This document shows, piece after piece, positions 47,025 through 58,022 of a stretch of DNA of 64,000 nucleotides. The stretch's first letter is position 1. Each line of letters begins with the position of its first letter. The stretch comes from Gnomoniopsis sp. IMI 355080 (lineage: Eukaryota; Ascomycota; Sordariomycetes; Diaporthales; Gnomoniaceae). The stretch spans positions 267,744 to 331,743 of the forward strand of contig JAPEVC010000009.1 of assembly GCA_027946555.1 (NCBI GenBank). Direction: 5' to 3'. The notes beneath the pieces were generated by a model. That model made no database searches and was not told the DNA's origin. It saw nothing but the letters and a program-made list of their open reading frames with translations. Made by a program: the position numbers and the translations under genes.

Positions 47025-49838
47025 ATGGCTCCACGAAAGAAGGACACGGCCATTGCCTTGTGCGATAAGGCTGTCGCTTTGGGCAACACCATCGCCATCA
47101 GGATGTTGGAGTATTTCAGCACAGGCAGGCATCAGGTGCAGGGTTTTCGGGAGCTGGCCAACGAGTTCCTGGATGTCGGCCGCATTTTATGGTCGATCGA
47201 GACAGGACTAAAATCTTCCGCAGCAGATTCGAAACAGAAACTGCCTGCAGATATGCTCTCAGAGCTTGAAAAACGGTTCCGCCAGACGCACGACGACTTT
47301 GTTGTGCTGCAGGAGATTGTCACACGGTTTCTGGAAAACGACAAAAAGACGGGTTTCGCTAAGTTCGCCAAGGGATTCAAGATGATGTTCGCAGACTCAA
47401 GAGTTGACAAGATGCGTGCAAGCTTGGAGAGGTCACGCGAAGCCTTGAAGATGAGTGCTCTCGTGTTCCGGTGGACTTATGGTGAGGAGGAGCTTGACCA
47501 GACCATTGGCATTGGCTACACCGGTCTCTCGGCCGTCCTCGACCGGCTGAACGGTACACAAAAGCCAATCAAAGCGGGACCAACACCGGTGTCCAGAGAA
47601 GCACCTTCTTCACTGCCTCCAACACAGCAGCCTCAGGCCCAGCCTCCTCAAGCTGCGCTCCCAGAGCTCCCACGGCAACAGGGACATTTTCAAGAAGAGG
47701 GCCTTGGCCTACCCCATCCACCTGTGCTGCCGGCTTTGTCGATTCATGAGCGCTCACGCTCGCCTCAAAGCTTCGACTTCATGGGGAACCGTTTGACAGG
47801 GACCACCCACATCGAGGAGATGCATGACTTACAAGGCTTACCAGAAAGGGCGCCATCTACCATCAGAAGCGCACGATCGTCCAAGGGCCCCAACCAGTCC
47901 ATGATAAGGGAGCTGACAGCGTCGGAATTGTCCAGCCCGATGAGCACAGGTGGTCGCAGCACAATCCATGGAGACAACGCATCAACGCACACAGCAGAGA
48001 CGGACACAATGCTTGAAGATTTGCTCAGCGAGGTGGACATGAACGATCACAGGGGTGACCGGGTCAAGTCTGACATGAGCGCTGTGCCTCGTTGGGAACC
48101 GCGCTTCACCTCCGGAGCTGGCAATCAGCAGTACAAGGAGGCACTACTGCAAGCCATACAGCGAAGGGCACACAGCACGGCGGAGCAGCTACTCAATCAT
48201 GGTGTAGAGCCGGACACCGTATCAGACTTCTCGCTTCTTCGTGAGGCCATCATGAACAAGGACATTGAATCGATACGTCTGTTACTTCTCTATAAAGCGG
48301 ACCCAAATCACTTCGACAAGCATGGCTGCACACCATTATATACGGCTACAGAGCTGGGCTTTATCGAGGCAGCTACCTTACTTGTTAAGTATGGAGCGGA
48401 TCCGAACCTATCTGCTGGACCAAATGCCGACACACCACTCGCCATGGCTGTTCTCGAGAACAGACTCGACCATGTCAGGCTTTTCTTGAAAAGCGGCAGT
48501 GACCCGAACCGCATCATGGCTAACGGCAACACGGTCCTAGTCCGTGCTATCGACCGCAAGACCCATAAAGCGGTTATTGAGCTCCTGCTCAACTGTGGTA
48601 GCGGTGTTGACACGAAGAACGGAGAAGGGACGTCCCCTATGTTCCAGAGTATTAGTGCACAGAGGCTCGACATCGCCCATCTGCTTCTTGACCGCGGCGC
48701 CGACCCTAACCTACCAGGACCAAAGCATCTGTTGTGGCCAAGTACCTACCAACCGGCATTCCTGAGACTTCTCCTGGCCCGCGGCGCAGATCCCCGAAAG
48801 GCACCCGGCATCATGGAACTCGCAACGTCGGTCAATAGCCTCGAGTCAGTGCGCATACTTCTCAACAGCGGCGTAGACCCCAATGCAAAGAAAGACGGCG
48901 TATACACACCGCTTTGCTCCGCCATTCGCGACAACCGCGCTGACATTGTGTCTCTTTTACTTGCCAACGGCGCTGACCCCAATGTGCCCGCGTCTGAGTA
49001 CCCTTGCTTCAAGTGCGTCACGCATCAACGAGCACATTTCCTACCTCAGGTCATCGAGGCGGGTGGTGATCCCACTGAGCCTCGTGGAATCATCGAGAAG
49101 GCTGTTTTGCACAACAACCAGGACGCTTTGATGATCCTTCTCGACCACGGCGTCAATGTGAACGCCAAGTCAGCAGAGGGCTATACACCATTGACGACGG
49201 CCATCCGTGAGAACCGCACAGAGATGGTTGATTTGCTTCTCGCTCGTGGCGCAGACGTCGCCATCCGTGGCCAGGACTGGCCCATCAACATGGCCGTGAA
49301 GAGGCCGAACATCTTGAAGAAGCTGCTCCCCGCTGTGTCTAATCCTAAGATGTTCAAGGGTGTTGTGGAGATGGCTGTCTGCGCGAACCAGCTCGAGAGC
49401 ATCAAGCTGCTGCTGTCAGCCGGTTTCAGCGTTGAGGACAAGAATGGCGGCGTGTTCTCACCTCTTACGAGCGCGATTCGTGAACGAAATAAGGAGATTG
49501 TGCACTACCTCATCGACGTTGCGGGCGCAGACGTCAATGCCCCCGGTGAGCACTTGCCAATCATTAAGGCGCTCCGAAAGCAACAGGGCCAAGACACCGA
49601 GGTCTTGGAACTGCTCCTGGAGCGTGGTGCAAACATCAATTTGATGTACAGGGGCTGGAACGCTGTGCTGCAGGCTGTGGAGAATGGGGATGCACACGTG
49701 TTGAGAATTCTAGTAGAGAAGGGCAACGGTGTCGATTTGGACCAGAGGGACGAGAATGACCAGACTGTTATGGATATTGTCAACGGACACGGCTGGGAAG
49801 AGGCGGTGCAGATTTTGAACAACAGCGGACGGCGGTAG
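47025..49838 (+). CDS. large ankyrin-repeat protein with fungal N-terminal helical domain
   Basis: A single exon of 937 residues. Residues 1-170 form a helical region (MAPRKKDTAIALCDKAVALGNTIAI..., FRELANEFLDVGRILWSIET, MRASLERSREALKMSALVFRW). It resembles the N-terminal domain placed ahead of NACHT or ankyrin modules in fungal STAND/NLR-like proteins. Residues 180-360 are disordered and Pro/Gln/Ser-rich. From about residue 365 to the end run roughly 15 ankyrin repeats with the marks LLLxYGADPN, TPLxxAIRxNRxEMVDLLLARGAD and LLDHGVNVNAKSAEGYTPL. No NTPase core (P-loop) is present, so it would act as a scaffold or recogniser, not as a complete NLR. It follows the gene desert and probably carries its own promoter there. 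Confidence 0.88.
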   Translation: MAPRKKDTAIALCDKAVALGNTIAIRMLEYFSTGRHQVQGFRELANEFLDVGRILWSIETGLKSSAADSKQKLPADMLSELEKRFRQTHDDFVVLQEIVTRFLENDKKTGFAKFAKGFKMMFADSRVDKMRASLERSREALKMSALVFRWTYGEEELDQTIGIGYTGLSAVLDRLNGTQKPIKAGPTPVSREAPSSLPPTQQPQAQPPQAALPELPRQQGHFQEEGLGLPHPPVLPALSIHERSRSPQSFDFMGNRLTGTTHIEEMHDLQGLPERAPSTIRSARSSKGPNQSMIRELTASELSSPMSTGGRSTIHGDNASTHTAETDTMLEDLLSEVDMNDHRGDRVKSDMSAVPRWEPRFTSGAGNQQYKEALLQAIQRRAHSTAEQLLNHGVEPDTVSDFSLLREAIMNKDIESIRLLLLYKADPNHFDKHGCTPLYTATELGFIEAATLLVKYGADPNLSAGPNADTPLAMAVLENRLDHVRLFLKSGSDPNRIMANGNTVLVRAIDRKTHKAVIELLLNCGSGVDTKNGEGTSPMFQSISAQRLDIAHLLLDRGADPNLPGPKHLLWPSTYQPAFLRLLLARGADPRKAPGIMELATSVNSLESVRILLNSGVDPNAKKDGVYTPLCSAIRDNRADIVSLLLANGADPNVPASEYPCFKCVTHQRAHFLPQVIEAGGDPTEPRGIIEKAVLHNNQDALMILLDHGVNVNAKSAEGYTPLTTAIRENRTEMVDLLLARGADVAIRGQDWPINMAVKRPNILKKLLPAVSNPKMFKGVVEMAVCANQLESIKLLLSAGFSVEDKNGGVFSPLTSAIRERNKEIVHYLIDVAGADVNAPGEHLPIIKALRKQQGQDTEVLELLLERGANINLMYRGWNAVLQAVENGDAHVLRILVEKGNGVDLDQRDENDQTVMDIVNGHGWEEAVQILNNSGRR

Positions 49839-51025
49839 GTTTCTCTGCATCCGGGACTGCTACTCCGGAACACATGTATTCCCTCGACCACAAACGCTAC
49901 CCCCTCAAGTGTCGTGGTGTTTGCAGTTGTATGTGTCACTGGTTTTCAGATTCTCTCCCCTCCCTGTTCTTCACCATCGCTGGGCTTGCTACGCCAGATT
50001 CTAATTCGGTCGTCTTGCAGAATGAGTGTGTTCTCGTCCTTGTCTTGGGGCGATATCCTGGGAGAAGGTGGAAAGGAGCCGATGGACACATTGGACGAGG
50101 ACTAATGTGTTAAGATTACACTTGGAGTCGCTTGTCAACGATACGTTTTCTTTGTTTGCATTGGGATATCAGCGGCGGGATACAAATTCATAAGCTGGGA
50201 TGCGGATGGTAACCTCTATTATTATTAATGTAGTAGCTCTTATTACAAAAGGCTCATTTAGTAGTAGGAATGAAGGTCACGATTAACTGCAAAGCACAGT
50301 TTCCTACTCAACATCGACTACCAATTCCCCAATGAAGCCCTGGAGTTGTCGTTGGGACAGAGGCCTGGAGTAGAAGCGGCTCCCGCTCTGGTAGCATTGC
50401 ATTGTCAAACCAACTCCACTAAGTCCCAAGTCCCCGATCGACATCTATTGCCAGGTCGTTCTCTTAATGCTTTCCTCCTCTCTTCATACAGCAGCATGCT
50501 CAGACGGAAGCAACCTGGTCATTTCCATTGTATACTCCATTATGCAAGCTACGTCTCGCGTCTAACGGTTGTCAACCCTGGAACGAAAATCAGCAATGCT
50601 TGCCGAAATTGTTCAACCGTGAGTGACAATCAACTACCATCACAAGTCAGTTTCAGATGGCACGTCTCATTCGAGATGGGCTTGGTGTCATCATGCAAAA
50701 TGCTTGTCCACCTGGATCATACAGATGGGCAGACCAGGTATCATGTTACAAAAAAAGAAGAAGAAAAGGAGCGATCGATGCCCTGGAGCTTTCCGAAGCT
50801 GAAATGGAGGACACAGCTTGCAAAGACAACTGACCCATGTTTGTGTCTGCTTCGATACGCACCTGGATAGACCCAGGCTGAGTTCGGTACCTCAAGGTTG
50901 TTACGATGAGGTCCGGTCCTGTGATCATGGCTACAAGCCGTGCAGAGTTGCATTTTCCTAGACTTGGGATTCGAAAACACTACATTTGATGGGGAAAAGA
51001 ATAAAAGCAGCACCCTCCTTTCAAC
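49839..51025. other. intergenic between convergent genes
   Basis: 3' flanks of the ankyrin gene and the Zn2Cys6 gene. Short frames only; an A-rich patch lies at about 50750-50765. No gene recognised. Confidence 0.55.
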
Positions 51026-54002
51026 TCATTGAATCATATCCGAGTTGAGTTCTACTTTTCTAGCAGACTCCAACCAGTCTTGCCAGTCAATCTCACTATC
51101 CATATTAATGTCCTACACGTTTTATAGTCAGTAAGTGTCCTGGAAGACCAGTAGAATAGCACACATCAGACGAAGCTTGGATTCGTGGATCTTTGTATCG
51201 TATTCTCAGTCTTGGTCATCGCATCTTGATTTAAGTATGACTGGATTGAAACAGTCCAGAAAAGCAACTTACTAAGTCGGTCCCAAAGACGTCTACCGTC
51301 GGATCCGCATCAGCCCATAGCCATGGAACCTTGCTTGTGTCGAAGTGCTGACGGCCTGGCCATGTGGCAGGTACTTGCGGGAAGGGTGGGCTTCGATTCT
51401 GTCCAAACAGGTGCTCACCTTCAGTGCCTTGTGATTTCTCAACACTCGTTCTAGAGTATTCGCCACCCTCACCATACACTGGCAAAGAATTCAAGTACTG
51501 TCCGGGGGTCCCTCCAGCCCCTTCTACTACGGTCGCCGGTTCCATAGAGTAACCCGTAGGATCAGCGGTAGAAGCTTGAGACTTGTCGCTGGGTCTATTG
51601 AATGAGGTGAAGAGACTGCGCCAGTGCCCCTGGAGATCCTCTTGGGACATAAAAGGGCATGTGCTTGCTGGAGCCGGGATGTCACCGTCCTCAGCTGCTG
51701 TCTGTTCAATAGCTTCAGCACTTGCTCGCAGCCTTTCGATCTCGGCATCCCGATGCTTGCGTGCTTGGGCCATCAATTTTCGCAGTGGGACCCATATTTG
51801 TAACTCTTGATCCCAGTTGTTGCCTTGACTTGGAATCAACCACCTACTGCGAAGTGCGAGCCATGCGCGCTCAACCATAGGCGAGAGTGGCCGGCGAGCA
51901 ATCTCAATTAGCAGGAGGACGATAGAATGCCAATGTGTGTAGGTCTGGTATATCCACCGCCATTGACGGGCTTCCTGTTCGGCGTTAAGGGCGTGATTCC
52001 ATTCAGCCACCTCTATAGCGGCGACCAGCAATCTGTTCCTAGTTTCGATCGCAGATTCCTCGTTCTCCAAGGAGAAGAGGACGGGAAAGTTGATAAAGAG
52101 CGTCATCTTGGCCATAGTGAGACGAACTGAGGTAATACCAACCCACCAGGTGATGCCCCCATCCGACTCATTGGAGTACCGGAGATAGCCCCTTTCCAAT
52201 GTTCTGTACAACTCGTCGACGAGACGTCGCTGTTCATGCAAAGTGGGTGCGCGAGCTTTGTCCATTATCTGCCTCGTGACGTCGCAAATTTTACACAAAT
52301 CAATCGATATCGACATTGCAGTCAAACCTTGTCGTTCTGGTGGTGTCTCTCTAGTCTCCGTATCGATGTCGGCGTCGTTGAGGTTTAGGGGAAATTTGGT
52401 GTCAAAACTGCCTGATACAATGGTATAGTCCATGCCCTGGTCTTCTGAAGATCGCACATCTAGAAAGCAAAGGGCCCACCACACTCTCCTCCTTATTTCA
52501 ATCTCATAAGGGGTTAGTTGGGGAAAACGAGACCCGTCTCGATGTAGGCCAAGGGACTGTGCCATACGAATAGCCAGGCCTGTCATCATCCAGACAAATC
52601 GAGGACTATCGTGGCGCCGTGCGAGAGCGAGGAAGATGTCAAAGGCCTGGACAAGGGTGAGGTTGGGTTTGTTGAGGAAGTCGGCCTTGGCCAAAGCATG
52701 CTCCAAGCCAAGTCTGTACTTAAGGCTCAATTCTCCTTTTGTAGTGCCAAAATTGGTTATCACCTGTATGTAGGTCAATATTTGTATGCAGGAGGCCGGA
52801 AATACTTGTAGTGAAATTCTACTGACATCATCATCTTCCATGGATATTATAGCAGCGTAGTAGATCGAGAATAGCAACGCTTCGTCGGAGGGTGAGAGCT
52901 CTGAACTATCACTTCCACGTAATTTACGGGTCCTCTTGGTAATAGTTGGAATATGCACAACCTGCATGAAAAGATTCACATTCTCAGAGTAAGTGTTGAG
53001 CAGAAAAGGTACTTGAGACGGGAGCGGATGGAACTCGCGTGCATCAGCCGGGGAAAAGCTCAGATTGTGTCGGAAAAGGAAACTGTGGCGCTCAGATGGT
53101 GACCGGTCAAGTTCTTGGGTAGATGGAGCACTCTGGTAATGGTGTTTTTCTGAAGAGTCGGACTCATGGCCGGCAAGGTCCATCTTTAGTCCATAGAGCT
53201 ATACCAAGGTCAATGGCCCGCTCTAGCTCAAGAGAAACACAGGAGAATGTCACTATACCTCATCCTACCGTCCATTGTCAGCTATATTCTCTAAGAGAGA
53301 ATTGAAAGAAATACAGTTGCGATGATTTCACACCTGGGCATCATCGAACTTTTTCAAATCAAGAAGGAAATGTGAGAGGCCACGGAGTAGGCCTCATGGG
53401 CAACTTACATCAACACGAGACCAAAAGCCACTACTAACATAGCGACTGCGATTTGCATCCTTGAGTACAAGCCTTCCGAACTGATCACCAACACTGGCAG
53501 GGCCCCTGTCTTGACCTACGCTTTGATGTTGACCGCCAGCAACCGGGGAACATTTGGCCGGGGGCGCCGAGCCGCCTACCTCAGAGCCGGACCCGGTGTT
53601 GGCCTGGTCTAGTTGACTGCTCAGCTCCTTCACGAGGGCCTCAAGGCTGCGCAGTCTTTCCATGACCTGAATGGCCTGCGAATCGGATTCTGTCGATGAC
53701 TTTGCAGAAGTGGACGCTGTCTCGTTGGTAAGACGCTCGAGGCGTCGCGCCCATCTCGGCGGACGGTCATCGGAAGGAAACACGCAGACAATATTGGCCC
53801 GACGACAATTGGAACATGGTGACACTTTATCGCAGCGCACCTTTCGACGCCGACAGACCGCGCAGCTGCGTAACTTCGGATTGGACGCCGAGGAGGACGC
53901 GGGTGCTGGTCGTGTTGCTATCGACGTCGCGTTTTTCTCGGAGGCCGATGCCGAGCCACTGGCATCAACGTCCGGATTTCCCCTCGGCGACAAGTAACTC
54001 AT
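51026..54002 (-). CDS. Zn2Cys6 binuclear-cluster transcription factor
   Basis: Four exons: 54002-53409, 53198-52827, 52763-51273 and 51112-51026, in phase, giving 847 residues. The cluster is canonical: CAVCRRRKVRCDKVSPCSNCRRANIVC, cysteines 47, 50, 57, 63, 66 and 73 (C-x2-C-x6-C-x5-C-x2-C-x6-C). A short leucine-containing coil follows (VMERLRSLEALVKELSSQLDQ, about residues 113-133), suiting dimer binding to CGG half-sites. The middle carries a fungal-specific (Fungal_trans) domain (SLKYRLGLEHALAKADFL, WMMTGLAIRMAQSLGLHRDG, EIEIRRRVWWALCFLDVR). The second intron (52826-52764, 63 bp) is a multiple of three and stays open, so it is easily missed. The last exon, 87 bp after a 160-bp intron (GTAAGT), gives DINMDSEIDWQDWLESARK, a usual C-terminal block of this group. 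It diverges from an NmrA-like gene. Confidence 0.9.
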
Positions 54003-54667
54003 GGGAGCCCTGTTTCGCGTTCGTCCAAATCATTCAGATACTGGACTATTTTTCTAGAAATCCAAAGTGCGCGGGGCCAGGGCCAAGGCTCTGAAGAAAT
54101 GTTATGCTGTTGATTGCTCCGAGGCCTGCACAAACCTTTATCAGAGGCCACGGCCTGTCAGACCGACTTCAATTAGACCGTTGAGTGAGGGCTAGCTAGA
54201 TCAGGCTGCACCATAGCAGCCGTGATTACCTGCACTAAGACACGGCCGAATATTGGGCCGAATTGGTCGTCTTTTTGTTTTGCGAGTGCGAGTTGTTTGC
54301 CCTTTGCAGCAATTTCGCACTTCTTTCGGACGTCTACAGGAATGCTTCGAGATCACTTGATCAGGCTACCTAGTTTTATATATACCACGCTTGTATCACT
54401 GCAGGTGGAAATGATGGAAACCGGTAATTCTCACACAGAACATACAAATATAGCCCCAAACACATAATCGCTTGCTTCTGTCAACACTTGCTCCAACTTC
54501 TTTTGCCAGTCTCTTAACATACTTGTTTTACCTAGCACTCAACTACAACTGCGAACACTGATTGCTTAGGTACCACCCGCGACGATACATCAAGCCTGTG
54601 CTGTATACTGCATTGACGATTGGCAACAATTCAACAAAGCCGACAACTCAGATAGATTAACATAGCC
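54003..54667. promoter_or_regulatory. divergent promoter of the Zn2Cys6 factor and NmrA-like gene
   Basis: No gene. Two direct GGCCGAAT repeats (54244-54251 and 54256-54263) lie 12 bases apart and contain a CGG/CCG pair, the half-sites favoured by Zn2Cys6 factors. A TATATATA element lies at 54377-54384. Binding by the neighbouring factor is inferred only. Confidence 0.4.
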
Positions 54668-55399
54668 ATGGTATCAACAAAAACCGTGGCTTTTATGGGA
54701 GCGAGCGGTGGAGTCGGTCTCGCCGCGCTCAAGAACACCCTCGCCGCAGGCTACCAGTGCATTGCGCTCTGCAGAACACCCTCTACACTTACCGATGTCC
54801 TGCCTACGGAATCAAATCCAAATCTTCGAGTCCTTCAGGGCAACGCTCATGATGTAACCAGCGTCTCTCAGCTGATCAGAAAGGAGGACGGGAGCTTTGT
54901 TGACACTATCGTGTCCACTATCGGCACCAAGCCCACGCTCAGCATGAAGATGTTCGACGATATGGCAACTGTTTGTCAGAAAGGCATGAGCACTCTTCTG
55001 GAAGCGATCGAACAACTCCGCCAAGCTGGTGCTTCAGGAAAACCTCACATCATTGTATGCGGCACCACTGGAATGTCGAGATTTGGTCGTGACATCCCGC
55101 TAGCTCAGGTACCGTTGTATAAGGTACTGCTGGCGACACCTCACGCGGACAAGACTGTCATGGAAGACAAGCTCACAGAGAGCGGCGAGGAGTTCACAGT
55201 TGTTCGCTGTGGATGGCTTCTCAACGGCGAGAAGGACAGGCCTATTCGGGTTGGCATTGAGGACCCCAAGAAGGGGATAGAGGTACAGGAGATAGGGTAT
55301 GCCATCTCTAGGGAGGATGCTGGGAAGTGGTTTGCCGAACAATTGATCATCAAGAAGGATTACAAGTATTTGAACAAGGTTGCAAGTATCGTTTACTAA
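54668..55399 (+). CDS. NmrA-like NAD(P)-binding oxidoreductase or regulator
   Basis: A single exon of 243 residues in an atypical short-chain dehydrogenase / NmrA-like fold. The N-terminal nucleotide site is VAFMGASGGVGLAAL (G-A-S-G-G-V-G), followed by GYQCIALCRTPS and a mid-chain HIIVCGTTGMSRFG. The canonical YxxxK catalytic pair is not evident. EEFTVVRCGWLLNGEKDRPI matches the end of NAD(P)-binding NmrA/isoflavone-reductase-like proteins. The protein is short and without signal peptide. It could be a reductase or a redox-sensing regulator. The start ATG follows CATAGCC, a good context. Divergent from the transcription factor next to it. Confidence 0.85.
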   Translation: MVSTKTVAFMGASGGVGLAALKNTLAAGYQCIALCRTPSTLTDVLPTESNPNLRVLQGNAHDVTSVSQLIRKEDGSFVDTIVSTIGTKPTLSMKMFDDMATVCQKGMSTLLEAIEQLRQAGASGKPHIIVCGTTGMSRFGRDIPLAQVPLYKVLLATPHADKTVMEDKLTESGEEFTVVRCGWLLNGEKDRPIRVGIEDPKKGIEVQEIGYAISREDAGKWFAEQLIIKKDYKYLNKVASIVY

Positions 55400-56261
55400 T
55401 TTGCGGCATATCTGAATCCAAATGGACCTACCTACCTATATAGGTACTCAGGAGATTATGAGCTATTTGAGGGTTTTGAGTGATTAGCAGGCTTTCTGGT
55501 CTATTTTTGCCCAAGCTTTGATGATTGGGGCGCACTGTCTGTCAAATGTCACTGATGAAAGTTCATGGGAAAGGGAAGCAAGAGCTGGGCTATGTAGAGA
55601 TTTTATTTGTGTTCATTACAACCCAATATTCGTTTCGACTCTTCATTACTATACTCCTCCGTCTTTACTGCTCACCACTTAGTGAACAAGTTTGGTAATT
55701 TGATTCTATCTCATGACCTAGACCTTTCTGATATTGACTTTCCTCTTCTTTTCCCTTCCTTCTTTCCTTTCGTTTTCTATTTTCTACACCAAAGAAGTGA
55801 AAAGAATTCTTGCATGAAGCTGGAGGACAGTTAAATGTTCCTGATTCTTTCATGTCGCCTGCGTCCAGGCTTGTAACAGGTTACTTCGACTTGCAGACCC
55901 TTTTCTCAGCTTGCCATAGCAGACCGGGGGCATGCAACGCGCGCCTCACAAGCGGACGTGCAGAAGGAAGCAGACCTGCGGCCCATCAAATGCGCGCTGA
56001 CTGGTTGTACTGTGCTGTAGGATTTGCTGTGGCGTAAGCCACCACTAGAACACGGAACTCGGAGCCTCATACTGGGTACGGTAACATTATCGAATTCCGA
56101 AGTCCGCTCGACCCTGATATAAATTCAGGCTGAGCGTGGATTGAAGGCTGAGCGTGGGAGACTCATACTTGCGATACTGATCTTGAACCCCAAGCGGTAA
56201 GTCACCACATAGCCGTCGTTCTAACAGCAGGTTGCGGAATCCTCACAAAACGAACCCAAAC
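55400..56261. other. intergenic, no gene recognised
   Basis: 3' flank of the NmrA-like gene and promoter of the methyltransferase gene. Holds the palindrome TACCTATATAGGTA (55433-55446), T/C-rich DNA around 55737-55795, and a 13-bp direct repeat AGGCTGAGCGTGG at 56127-56139 and 56145-56157. Confidence 0.55.
55433..55446. repeat. TACCTATATAGGTA palindrome
   Basis: A 14-bp perfect palindrome, a stretched variant of the dispersed element. Confidence 0.7.
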
Positions 56262-57349
56262 ATGGCAGCACCAGCCACCGAGGAGAAAACCTTCCGGGCC
56301 TATACCCCATCCGACGCACAAAAGTACGCCCGGTACCGTCGACAATACAGCGACGCCCTATACCAAAGCATATACACATATCATACTTCAACAGGCGGTA
56401 AGCTCGACACAGCAGTAGACCTGGGTTGCGGACGTAAGTTAGAGAAGCCCCCGACTTCTTATCTCAATGTGTTGCTTCTCGTTTCCTGAAAAATATTCCC
56501 CAGCCGGTACTGCGACCTTCAAGCTCACCGAGACTTTCAAAACCACCATTGGCTTGGACCCTTCCGAGGGCATGATCAACGCTGCACGCTCGCTCATGCC
56601 CAAGAAAACACCAAATGGCCCGCTTGTGAAGTTCGAAGTTTCTACGGCCGAGGACATCAGCCCGGAGCTCATCCCAGACGGCAGCGTGGATTTGCTCACC
56701 GCCGCGACCTGTGCTCATGTAAAAGCCTCCTCCTCCCCCCCGCGCCCCCTCCCAAAAGCAGTGTAATTACTAAAACTCAACCAAGTGGTTTAACTTTGAC
56801 CTCTTCTACCCATCCGCCGCGCGCATCCTCGCCCCCAACGGGACCATCGCGCTGTTCATCTCAAGCACAAGCCTGCACCCCGATACACCCAACGCAGACG
56901 CCATTAACACGGCCCTGCGCGACATTGAGGCCGCAGAACTCGTCCAGCATTTCGAACCAGGAAACCTGCTAGCGCACGACTTGTACGCTACGCTGCCGAT
57001 GCCTTGGACGATCTCGCCACCGGAACCTGCGTTTCCTGAGAGTTTGTTCAGGCGCAAGACATTTGGTATGAGTGAGGAGGAGGCAGAAGGGCAGATTGAT
57101 GGAGAAGGGTTCTACACCGTGGCGGCAGAGTTTGATTTGGATACTGTAGAAATGATGCTGGCGACGGCGAGTCCGGTGACGAGGTGGCGGGAGGCCAACC
57201 CGGAGAAGGCGAGCACTGAAGAGGATATAGTGAGGAGTATGAGAAGGACTATGGAGAAATTGCTATGGGAAGCAGGCGTAGATAAGGGGCAAGAGTTAGT
57301 GCGTCCGGGAATTGCTGGAGTACTATTGATGTTGAAGAAGCGGGCTTGA
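56262..57349 (+). CDS. SAM-dependent methyltransferase (Tmt1/Crg1-like)
   Basis: Three exons: 56262-56433, 56504-56718 and 56786-57349, with introns of 70 and 67 bp, all in phase, giving 316 residues. A class I methyltransferase. Motif I is formed across the first junction: AVDLGCGPGTAT (residues 51-62), binding S-adenosylmethionine. Next come IGLDPSEGMINAAR (acidic motif II), DISPELIPDGSVDLLTAATCAHW (motif III region) and NFDLFYPSAARILAPNGTIALF (strand 4/5). The class resembles fungal trans-aconitate and Crg1-type small-molecule methyltransferases, whose substrates vary. It lies 0.9 kb from the NmrA-like gene on the same strand; a shared pathway is possible but not shown. Confidence 0.88.
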
Positions 57350-58022
57350 GTTAGGTGGTCTGCCCAGGTGTAAATGACAGAGCCCAGATGCAAATCTGAG
57401 TCTTGCAGACGGCTTGTGGGTCCATAGAAAGGTTTGCGAACGAGATCTCAGACGTTCAAATCAGTTCGTCCTATTATTGTGGCGAATCTTTGCTATTGGG
57501 TCGCATGATTAAAGTTATATTGGCTCGTCTATTCAAGCCTGAACCTGCATACTTCGCCTTCTTCCTCCGCCTTTGCTTGATCATTCCCATGAGGGCAACA
57601 AGTGAGAATGAGTACTTGAAGGCCTCTCCAATACTGAATACGTAAATGTTCCAAATCCCGCAGCCTGTTGTATCTTCTGGTATATGTGTGCGAATTGTGA
57701 TCCATTGTTGGACCCAGTGAAAACAGAAAATAAAATGAAATCACATATGCCTCCGAACCTGTGCTCCTCCTTCCCACCACTCGAAATGATATCTTAAACA
57801 TTCAATGACTACATGCCTCCGTGAAATGCAATAACTTTCCAAGAGAAACGTGACGGTAAAACGCGTGTATGAGATCCCGCTCGGCATGCAACTCCTCTTC
57901 CGATTCCCAATGGCTATGCTTGATTGTAAAAGATAATTAACGATAGACGAGGTAGGAAAGACCAAAGAGATAAATAAAAAATAATGAACCCTGAAGATGA
58001 AGATCGGTGTCGTGAGGTGGGC
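57350..58022. other. intergenic between convergent genes
   Basis: 3' flanks of the methyltransferase (+) and the disordered protein (-). No element recognised. Confidence 0.6.
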
